Assembly: GCA_934667865.1 (NCBI GenBank)
Contig: CAKUMR010000045.1
Span: forward strand, 1-8,006
From: an uncultured Oscillospiraceae bacterium
Lineage (GTDB): Bacteria > Bacillota_A > Clostridia > Oscillospirales > Oscillospiraceae
Direction of reading: 5' to 3'
Length of the DNA stretch: 8,006 bases
Below, piece after piece: positions 1 to 4,993 of the stretch. Positions within the stretch are counted from its first letter, which is position 1. Every line of letters begins with the position of its first letter. The notes under the pieces were generated by a model. That model made no database searches and had not been told where the DNA came from. It saw nothing but the letters and a program-made list of their open reading frames with translations. Both the position numbers and the translations under genes were made by a program.

Positions 1-147
1 AACAACTTTAATCTTAATCAAAATCGTCCTTTGGTGTTTCGTTCATGTTTCTCGTTGTTTAATTTACAAGGTACACCGCTGCTTTCGCAGCCTATTTGAA
101 AAAGCTGTCCGCAACATCATTGAGCAAGCTCTCCGATGCGGCGCATC
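1..147 (-). other. rRNA operon leader region (rRNA gene just outside window)
   Basis: On the minus strand, downstream of two strong promoters, the sequence lacks an open reading frame and has leader-like features. There is a GCTGC-GAAA-GCAGC tetraloop hairpin at 78-91. It is followed by GTACCTTGTAAATTAAACAA (55-74), which resembles the 'CTTTGAAAACT' boxA-type segment that precedes 16S and 23S genes in Firmicutes. After that comes an A/T-rich stretch running to the window edge. No mature 16S start (AGAGTTTGATC) is inside the window, so the rRNA gene must begin to the left. Being directly behind promoters suggests 16S. An unlinked 23S cannot be excluded, because the last 20 nt also resemble the lead-in to a 23S 5' end. 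The assignment is inference from pattern memory. Confidence 0.6.
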
Positions 148-153
148 TTTTAC

Positions 154-182
154 ATAATAGCACGCCGTTCTGCTTTTGTCAA
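154..182 (-). promoter_or_regulatory. sigma-A promoter P2 of rRNA operon
   Basis: Reading the minus strand, TTGACA (182-177), a 17-nt spacer and TATTAT (159-154) form a near-consensus vegetative promoter, with TGC directly before the -10 as an extended -10. An A/T-rich block at about 183-215 sits upstream and could act as an UP element. It lies 93 bp downstream of an almost identical promoter, the tandem arrangement typical of rRNA operons. Confidence 0.85.
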
Positions 183-246
183 CACCTTTTTTCGATTTTC
201 TTAAAATCTTTTTGGCGTTGATCGGCTTTCCCGAACGCGCTTGAAT

Positions 247-275
247 ATTCTAGCAGGTAATCAACCGTTTGTCAA
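247..275 (-). promoter_or_regulatory. sigma-A promoter P1 of rRNA operon
   Basis: Reading the minus strand, TTGACA (275-270), a 17-nt spacer and TAGAAT (252-247) form a second near-consensus promoter, again with an extended TGC before the -10. The A/T-rich tract at 276-305 lies where an UP element would be, and it also holds the last codons and stop of gerAB. Both promoters carry the flanking motif GTGTTGACA, which suggests duplication or strong conservation. Confidence 0.85.
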
Positions 276-293
276 CACTTTTTTCAAAAATTC

Positions 294-1262
294 TTAATAT
301 TTTTTGCGCTTCGCAAGAGCTAGTATGCCAATCTGAAACACACCCCAAAATATTGCGCTCCCCGCTGCCAGAACCACCGACGGAATCCCGCTACCAAGGA
401 AGATCGCCGCTCCGCCGAGCAGAAAATTCCCCGCCGGAACCGCCTTTCCCGTCCCCGGCCGCAACGCTTTTGCGATCTCCGCATTGACAAGGCACAGGAG
501 CGCCAGCAGGCAGAAGCCCCCGGCGGTCAGCGCCGCCGACACCAGCGCCTCAAAGCGCTCCATCGCGCCGAAGAGCGAGATGCTTTTGCTCATGGTATAA
601 AACGCGAAGGGCTCCGCCCCCGCGACCTCCGGCGAAACGCAGCCCGCCGTGACGAGCGCTGCCAGAACGGTCAGTCCCACGCCGCCCAGCAACCAGCCGG
701 AAATTCTGCCCCGCTCGCGGCAATGTCCCATGAGCGCTAGGGCGCAGGACGGAGCCAGCGCCGCCGGCAGCAGCGTCCACTTGGGGCGCAGGACGGGCTT
801 CAGCCACTCTGCGCGCATCTGCGGCAGGGAAAAGCCGAATAGCAGCGCATAGAGCGCCGCAAAGAAGAAAAAGCAGATTGCCCCCGCCCGCACGACGGCG
901 GACACGCCCTTTCCCGCCGCGCAGGCCGCCAACAGGAGAAGCAGCGCGCCGACCAGCGGAAACGCCCCGCTGCCCGGGAAGACCTCACAGAGGTATCGCG
1001 CCGCCGTCCCCAGCGCGAGCAGATTCCAGATCAGGAGCAGGCGCAGGCAGCAGCGGCCGCAGCCGCTCTGCGCGGCAAGCTCGACGAAGTTGCCACCCTT
1101 TTTCCGGCACAGCGCCGCACCCGCAGCCAGAAGTCCCGCAGCCGCAACGGCGGCGATGCCCGCCCAGAGCCAGCCGGCGCGCGGCAAAAGTCCCACCGCC
1201 GGAACAGTGAAGGCGCATAGCGCCAGCGCGCAGAGCTGCCGTGGCAGAATTCTATCCTCCAT
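294..1262 (-). CDS. gerAB: GerAB-type spore germination permease (short form)
   Basis: This is a very hydrophobic 322-aa protein with roughly nine to ten predicted membrane segments, consistent with the endospore germination permease family (GerB, APC superfamily), the presumed germinant-binding subunit in the spore inner membrane. The segment around residues 222-262, with FYTMSKSISLFGAMERFE followed by a hydrophobic helix, matches the conserved 'R-x2-S-x3-hG-x2-ER-x-E' region of that family. The family is usually near 360 aa, so this copy is slightly short. The start at 1262 was chosen because GGAGGTG lies 7 nt before the ATG; a further-upstream in-frame start at 1304 lacks this. It overlaps the preceding gene by 11 bp, implying translational coupling. 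It is the last gene before the rRNA promoters, and no terminator is visible. The basic C terminus (AKRKKY) is probably cytosolic. Confidence 0.85.
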   Translation of the reverse strand: MEDRILPRQLCALALCAFTVPAVGLLPRAGWLWAGIAAVAAAGLLAAGAALCRKKGGNFVELAAQSGCGRCCLRLLLIWNLLALGTAARYLCEVFPGSGAFPLVGALLLLLAACAAGKGVSAVVRAGAICFFFFAALYALLFGFSLPQMRAEWLKPVLRPKWTLLPAALAPSCALALMGHCRERGRISGWLLGGVGLTVLAALVTAGCVSPEVAGAEPFAFYTMSKSISLFGAMERFEALVSAALTAGGFCLLALLCLVNAEIAKALRPGTGKAVPAGNFLLGGAAIFLGSGIPSVVLAAGSAIFWGVFQIGILALAKRKKY

Positions 1263-1713
1263 CCCTGCCCACCTCCGGCAAAGCAACCGTTTCGCGACGA
1301 GCAAGCGCCGCCGTCACATCCCCCACCGTCACGCTTCCGCCGTGCGCGTTCAGATAGGCATTCAGCCCATCGGTTGGGCGCAACTCCTCCGCCGTGAAAA
1401 CCTGCGCCGCCGGGCGCAGCGTCCCTGCCTCAATGATCTGCGGCAGCAGCGTTTCCGCGCCGCCGCACAGGATGAGCTGCTCGGCCGTATCGAAAAACAC
1501 CTCGCCGGGCGCATTCCTCCGCAGATCCTCCACGGCCGCGTTCCAGTCCGCGCCGCGCCCCTCACCCAGCTCACTGCGCAGATACACGCCGCCGTCGAGC
1601 GCGGCCTGCACGGTCCGCAGCGGCAGCAATCGCGCCGTGTCGTGTGTCCGGAAGGGCAGGCCGAAGATTACCGTCAACACAGCGGCGCAGAGTGCCGCGA
1701 TCCATCCCTTCAT
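1252..1713 (-). CDS. Truncated GerC-like germination protein (single domain)
   Basis: This 153-aa protein has an N-terminal hydrophobic segment (residues about 4-20) that looks like a signal peptide or membrane anchor. Residues about 50-110 (GEGRGADWNAAVEDL, then FFDTAEQLILCGGAETLLPQ and a following LRPAAQVFTAEE) resemble the first domain of Ger(x)C proteins. In that family this stretch reads 'G-x-T-x2-EAL-x2-L', then 'h-F-x-H-h-x-h-hhhGe-x-A', then 'lR...hhhv-a-g'. Full GerC proteins are about 370-400 aa lipoproteins with three domains. Here the second and third domains are absent, and there is no lipobox cysteine after the hydrophobic segment (the only nearby Cys is residue 9). The start at 1713 has AGAGGTGAGG overlapping the end of gerAA; the gap is 4 bp. 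The operon order is A-C-B rather than the common A-B-C. The GerC assignment rests on pattern similarity by eye; a lineage-specific protein of unknown function is the alternative. Confidence 0.6.
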   Translation of the reverse strand: MKGWIAALCAAVLTVIFGLPFRTHDTARLLPLRTVQAALDGGVYLRSELGEGRGADWNAAVEDLRRNAPGEVFFDTAEQLILCGGAETLLPQIIEAGTLRPAAQVFTAEELRPTDGLNAYLNAHGGSVTVGDVTAALARRETVALPEVGRDGG

Positions 1714-1717
1714 TGCC

Positions 1718-3181
1718 TCACCTCTGATTGCGCACGTCCTGCGGGTGCAGAGCGGCATCGCGGAATTTGTTCTTCGTCAGCCGCATACGCAGCAGACTCC
1801 GCGTGCCGGCCACGCAGGAAAACGGCGCAAGATAGGGCTGCCCCAGCGATTCCAGCCCGGACAGATGCACCAGCAAGCACAGCGCGCCCATCGTCAGGCC
1901 GAACAGCCCCGCGAGGCTGGCCAGCACCGCCAGAAAGAAGCGCCACAGGCGCAGCGCGTCGGCAAAGCCGCGTCCCGGCATGGCAAAGCCGCAGATGCCC
2001 GCCGCCGCGACGACGATCAGCGCCGCGGGCGAGATGATCTTTGCCTCGACCGCCGCCGTCCCGACGACCAGTCCGCCGATGATGGACAGGCTCTGCCCGA
2101 TGGACTGCGGCAGGCTGACGCCCGCCTCCTGCAAAAGCTCAAAGGAGATCAGCAGGCCGAGAATTTCAAAAATCGTCGGAAAGGGCACGCTTCGCTTGCT
2201 TTCGATGACGGATTCCAGCAGCTGCGTCGGCAGCATCTCCGGGTGAAAGGCCGCCATGGCGACGTAGAGCGCAGGCAAAAACAGCCCCACAATCAGCGCC
2301 AGATAGCGCAGCACGCGCACGCAGGACGCGGAAAGATAGTCCATGCCCCGATCCTCGGCGGAGGTCATCAGATACCCCAGATCGACCGGTGCGAGATAGC
2401 CCAGCGGCAAGCCGTCGATCAGCAGCCCGACACGCCCGTCCAGCAGCGCCTGCGCGAAGCGGTCGGTGCGCTCGGTGTATTGCAGCAGCGGAAAGGCCGT
2501 CGGCCGCGAGCCGGTGACGTACTCCTCCACCGCGGCGGGCGTGATCAGGCCGTCGATGTCGATGGAGACCAGCCGCGCCTTCATCCGCTCGACGAGTGCC
2601 GGGTCGGTCAGCCCCTCAATGGACGCAACGGTGACGTTCGTCAGGCTGCGGCGGCCGACCTTCGTTTCATACAGCCGCAGTGCGGGCGTGCGCAGATGGC
2701 GGCGCAGGAGGCTGGTGTTCGTGCGGACGGTTTCCGTAAAGGCGTCCTTCGGGCCTTTGACGGTGTTTTCGACCTCCGGTGCGGAGGGCGAGCGTTTTTC
2801 ACCGGTCTTGTCCTCAAAAGCAATCGCGCCCGCTGCGCCGAAGAGCGCCACGGAAAAGCCGTTGACGAGCTTGTTCGCCACGTCGTTCAGGTCGGGGCAG
2901 GCCTCGGCCACGGAATTGTAGACCGTCGCGTGCAGCGCGCGGTCGTAAAGCTCCTGCATCGTCCCGGCGGCGCTGTCCTGCATCAGCGGTTTGACGACAT
3001 ATTCCGAAATGTCACCGCCGGAGGTCAGGCCGTCGATGGCGTAAATATATATGGTATGCCCGGCGATGTGCAGCTCGCGCCAGTTGAAGTCGCCCGCGCC
3101 GTCGAAGATCGCCATGATGTTTTCGTGCGTGACCGCGCCGGCGTAGGTGCCGTCGGGCCGCCGGATCTTTTTGTCGGACAT
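1718..3181 (-). CDS. gerAA: GerA-family spore germination protein
   Basis: At 487 aa this is a standard-length GerA-type protein, the large subunit of the Ger germinant receptor in the spore inner membrane. A long soluble N-terminal region (residues 1 to about 288) carries the family hallmarks: GPKDAFTETVRTNTSLLRRH at 143-162, TNVTVASIEGLTDP at 181-194 and LLDGRVGLLIDGLP at 246-259. Membrane segments follow at about 292-312, 335-352, 366-400 and 414-440. The loop motif EAGVSLPQSIGQ (352-363), followed by IIGGLVVGTAAVEAKIISP, is the signature of the GerA membrane domain. The start at 3181 has a purine-rich GGTGAGGAA directly before the ATG and only about 10 nt of predicted leader. It is the first gene of the operon with the GerC-like and GerAB genes, and it is probably transcribed only in the forespore from the sigma-G-like promoter just upstream. 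Confidence 0.95.
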   Translation of the reverse strand: MSDKKIRRPDGTYAGAVTHENIMAIFDGAGDFNWRELHIAGHTIYIYAIDGLTSGGDISEYVVKPLMQDSAAGTMQELYDRALHATVYNSVAEACPDLNDVANKLVNGFSVALFGAAGAIAFEDKTGEKRSPSAPEVENTVKGPKDAFTETVRTNTSLLRRHLRTPALRLYETKVGRRSLTNVTVASIEGLTDPALVERMKARLVSIDIDGLITPAAVEEYVTGSRPTAFPLLQYTERTDRFAQALLDGRVGLLIDGLPLGYLAPVDLGYLMTSAEDRGMDYLSASCVRVLRYLALIVGLFLPALYVAMAAFHPEMLPTQLLESVIESKRSVPFPTIFEILGLLISFELLQEAGVSLPQSIGQSLSIIGGLVVGTAAVEAKIISPAALIVVAAAGICGFAMPGRGFADALRLWRFFLAVLASLAGLFGLTMGALCLLVHLSGLESLGQPYLAPFSCVAGTRSLLRMRLTKNKFRDAALHPQDVRNQR

Positions 3182-3197
3182 TTCCTCACCCCGGCGC

Positions 3198-3226
3198 TAG
3201 TATGCCGCGGCGGGGTGGAAATATGC
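3198..3226 (-). promoter_or_regulatory. Sigma-G-type forespore promoter of ger operon
   Basis: On the minus strand, GCATA (3226-3222), a 17-nt spacer and CATACTA (3204-3198) match the sigma-G consensus known from Bacillus and Clostridium (G-x-ATA, 17-18 nt, CATxxTA). It lies 17-45 bp upstream of the gerAA ATG, exactly where a late forespore promoter for a germinant receptor is expected. Sigma-F recognises an overlapping consensus and cannot be separated by eye. Confidence 0.75.
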
Positions 3227-3273
3227 AGAAAACCTTGCGGTTTTTCCCGTGCAAAATCTTCGCGGATTTCCCC

Positions 3274-3302
3274 TTGACAGACGCCGGAATTTCTGCTAGG
3301 AT
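3274..3302 (+). promoter_or_regulatory. Sigma-A promoter for DUF3793-flavodoxin operon
   Basis: TTGACA (3274-3279), a 17-nt spacer and TAGGAT (3297-3302), with TGC before the -10, form a good vegetative promoter. The predicted transcript starts near 3309 and has a leader of about 217 nt before the DUF3793 gene. That leader contains both GTTAGC palindromes and a strong hairpin. Confidence 0.7.
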
Positions 3303-3338
3303 GAATTCAGACGGAACGTCATTTTTTAATTCCTTCCA

Positions 3339-3354
3339 GTTAGCAGCCGCTAAC
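3339..3354. promoter_or_regulatory. Palindromic operator-like site 1 (GTTAGC-N4-GCTAAC)
   Basis: GTTAGC-AGCC-GCTAAC is an interrupted palindrome with 6-bp arms and a 4-bp centre, about 30 nt downstream of the predicted transcription start. The arms and spacing are identical to the site at 3493-3508, which argues for a dimeric regulator. The arms resemble halves of DtxR-family iron or manganese operators (GGTTAG...CTAACC) but with wider spacing. The identity of the regulator is inference. Confidence 0.55.
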
Positions 3355-3409
3355 CTGAAGATGCGCCCCGTCTTTCCCGGCACTTCCCCGCTCCGCACGA
3401 ATGAACGTA

Positions 3410-3432
3410 GGGGCCGATGCCCTCATCGGCCC
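3410..3432. repeat. GC-rich hairpin repeat (GTAGGGG type)
   Basis: GGGCCGATG (3411-3419), CCCT and CATCGGCCC (3424-3432) form a perfect 9-bp stem preceded by GTAG. A second element with the same layout, GTAG, then GGAACGGCC-TC-GGCCGTTCC, occurs at 6494-6517 with a different stem sequence. This is the pattern of a dispersed intergenic hairpin with a conserved left flank and a variable core. No T-tract follows, so it is not an intrinsic terminator. Confidence 0.6.
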
Positions 3433-3491
3433 GCTGCTGTCAACATTCCCCCCGCCACGCGCGGAAGAAAATGCCTTGTATGATACTCGTC

Positions 3492-3509
3492 GGTTAGCAT
3501 ATGCTAACC
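3492..3509. promoter_or_regulatory. Palindromic operator-like site 2 before the RBS
   Basis: GGTTAGCATATGCTAACC is a perfect 18-bp palindrome ending 2 bp before the ribosome binding site AAGGAGG of the DUF3793 gene. It contains the same GTTAGC-N4-GCTAAC core as the site 153 bp upstream. A possible -10 (TATGAT, 3479-3484, preceded by TG but with no clear -35) lies just ahead, so the palindrome could cover the start of a second transcript. As RNA it could also form a hairpin next to the Shine-Dalgarno sequence. Confidence 0.65.
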
Positions 3510-3525
3510 AGAAGGAGGGCTGTCC

Positions 3526-4077
3526 ATGTATGAATCGCTTTTGGTGAAGCACTGCGCCCCCACGCTCGCGGGGATGAAAACCGGCAGTCTGTTCGGCTGT
3601 ACCTTCCCGAGCTTCTGCGAGCTGACGGAATGTATGCGCCAGTGGAACCGCCTCCTGACGCCCAAGGGTCTGCGCGCGATCCCCGCGCGGTACCGCGACG
3701 GCAAAGCGATGATCTACGTGTACCGTCCCGCCCGGCTGTCGGAGGATCTGCAAAACGACACGGCGCAGCAGCTCCTGCGGGAGCGCGGCTACTGCGCGGG
3801 AAATTCGGACTGCTGCGTGGCGCGCCTGATGCGCCGCCTGTGCGAATCCGGCGAATTCCCGCACGAGGTCGGGCTGTTCCTGAGCTATCCCCCGGAGGAC
3901 GTCCTCGGATTTATCGAGAACCACGCATGGGGCTTCAAGTGCGTCGGCTGTTGGAAGGTCTATGGCAACGCGGACGCGGCGCAGCGCACCTTTGAAAAGT
4001 ACAAAAAGTGTACCAACGTCTACTGTGATCAGTTTGCGAAAGGAAGAACGATCGATCGGCTTACGGTCGCAGACTGA
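3526..4077 (+). CDS. DUF3793 family protein
   Basis: This 183-aa soluble protein matches the DUF3793 family of Clostridia, whose function is not established. The recognisable conserved part is the C-terminal half. FPHEVGLFLSYPPEDVLGFI (111-130) is followed by the GCWKVYG motif (141-147), then FEKYKKCTNVY (156-166) and a G-x-T-I-x2-L ending (173-179). Several cysteines (C90, C96, C97, C139, C142, C162, C167) could bind a metal or be redox active, though no classical motif is visible. The start has AAGGAGG 7 nt upstream. It is followed after 36 bp by a flavodoxin gene in the same direction, so the two are likely co-transcribed. The shared palindromes upstream suggest control by a metal- or redox-sensing repressor. 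A role in iron or haem handling would be inference from the neighbour only. Confidence 0.85.
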   Translation: MYESLLVKHCAPTLAGMKTGSLFGCTFPSFCELTECMRQWNRLLTPKGLRAIPARYRDGKAMIYVYRPARLSEDLQNDTAQQLLRERGYCAGNSDCCVARLMRRLCESGEFPHEVGLFLSYPPEDVLGFIENHAWGFKCVGCWKVYGNADAAQRTFEKYKKCTNVYCDQFAKGRTIDRLTVAD

Positions 4078-4113
4078 TGGCATATTATTACAAACGAAAG
4101 GCTGGAAAAAACA

Positions 4114-4536
4114 ATGAGTAAAGTAGCGGTAGTATATTGGAGCGGCACCGGCAACACCGAAGCAATGGCGCAGGCAGTCGCGGACGGCGTGAAGGAAAAG
4201 GGCGGCGAGGTCGAGCTGCGCACGTCGGCGGAGTTTGACGCCGCACAGGTGGACGCCTACGATGCCATCGCCTTCGGCTGCCCGGCCATGGGCGTCGAGG
4301 AGCTGGAGGAAAGCGAATTTGCGCCGATGTTTGAAGGCTGCGAGGGCAAGCTCTCCAGAAAGAAGATCGCCCTCTTCGGCTCCTACGGCTGGGGCGACGG
4401 CGAATGGATGCGCACCTGGGAGGAAACCTGCAAGACCGACGGCGCCGTCCTGGCCTGCGACAGCGTCACCTGCTGCGAAGCGCCCGACGACGACGGCACC
4501 GCAGCCTGCAAGGCCCTCGGCGCAGCGTTGGTGTAA
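4114..4536 (+). CDS. Short-chain flavodoxin
   Basis: At 140 aa this has the size of a short-chain flavodoxin, a cytosolic FMN-binding electron carrier that can replace ferredoxin, notably when iron is scarce. SGTGNTE at residues 10-16 is the FMN phosphate-binding loop after the first beta strand (KVAVVYW). GCPAMG (55-60) and GSYGWGDGEW (89-98) correspond to the two loops that sandwich the flavin ring, the latter with aromatic residues Y91 and W93. The C-terminal third has an unusual cluster of cysteines (C106, C115, C120, C121, C132). The ribosome binding site is weak (GAAAGG is distant, then GGAAAA), so translation may depend on coupling to the upstream DUF3793 gene. The start codon is fixed by the canonical N-terminal strand. 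Confidence 0.93.
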   Translation: MSKVAVVYWSGTGNTEAMAQAVADGVKEKGGEVELRTSAEFDAAQVDAYDAIAFGCPAMGVEELEESEFAPMFEGCEGKLSRKKIALFGSYGWGDGEWMRTWEETCKTDGAVLACDSVTCCEAPDDDGTAACKALGAALV

Positions 4537-4545
4537 GCCAGCGGC

Positions 4546-4622
4546 GGTGCGGTCTACCCGCAAGGGGTATGCCGCATCCGTAACGCTCCTTTGTCGCGAA
4601 CGGCTGCGCAAAAGACCGCACC
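4546..4622. repeat. Inverted repeat downstream of flavodoxin
   Basis: GGTGCGGTCT (4546-4555) and AGACCGCACC (4613-4622) are perfect 10-bp inverted repeats about 57 bp apart, starting 10 bp after the flavodoxin stop. They could pair in RNA as the base of a larger stem, or be the ends of a small non-autonomous element. No T-tract follows, so a terminator role is doubtful. The following bases run straight into another repeat (4629-4675). Confidence 0.5.
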
Positions 4623-4628
4623 CTACGT

Positions 4629-4675
4629 GCCAATTCGAAAATCTGCCCGCATTTTACGCGCCGGTTCAAGATTTC
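4629..4675 (-). repeat. Dispersed repeat, copy A (about 47 bp)
   Basis: This 47-bp segment matches 6437-6483 in the same orientation at 40 of 47 positions without gaps; both contain GCATTTTACGC and CTGCC. The rest of the 457-bp gap between the convergent flavodoxin and ugpC genes holds only the inverted repeat, this copy and the hairpin at 4776-4808. I see no credible gene there. Confidence 0.65.
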
Positions 4676-4775
4676 ACCCCCGCGTCCTATAGAGAATCAT
4701 TCAAAAATCCTTTCATATCCTTTCACCCCTGAAAAAAGCGGCCGGCAAAGCGAAGGCCAAATAAGAAAACACAGA

Positions 4776-4808
4776 TTATGCCCCGCAGACATTGTCTGCG
4801 GGGCATAA
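4776..4808 (-). terminator. Intrinsic terminator downstream of ugpC
   Basis: TTATGCCCCGCAGACA (4776-4791) and its exact reverse complement (4793-4808) form a 16-bp perfect palindromic stem around a single base, realistically a 14-bp stem with a small loop. On the minus strand it is followed by TCTGTGTTTTCTTATTT, a T-rich tract, so it should stop transcripts coming from ugpC 185 bp upstream. On the plus strand no T-tract follows directly, but the stem may still protect or pause the flavodoxin mRNA. Confidence 0.75.
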
Positions 4809-4993
4809 CTGCTTGCAGCCATTCGCCGAAGAATTTTTTGTTGGAACAAGGGGCGTTTTTCCGCAGCGCTACTTTGTGTAACGCAAGGAAAAAAGGCGCA
4901 GTTCCGGCGAAAAAGGCTCGGCGAAGGGGCTGTGCTTTTCTTATGCGGGCGGAGCCAAAAGACCGGTCGCTTTAGTTATTCAGATACTCAGAA

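Noticed and set aside
1394..3277. Long plus-strand open frame (627 codons) opposite the ger operon
   Set aside because: It is antisense to clear GerA-family coding sequence and is rich in R, Q and A typical of shadow frames in G+C-rich DNA. It has no recognisable domain or RBS.
3310..3328. GACG-GAA-CGTC followed by ATTTTTT as a terminator or attenuator
   Set aside because: A 4-bp stem right after the predicted transcript start is too weak to terminate without further support.
3340..4611. Minus-strand open frame opposite DUF3793 and flavodoxin
   Set aside because: It spans two well-supported plus-strand genes and their control region; the codon pattern favours the plus strand.
4778..4975. 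Plus-strand ORF of 65 codons starting in the terminator hairpin
   Set aside because: It starts inside the palindrome, has no RBS, and its basic composition resembles translated non-coding DNA.
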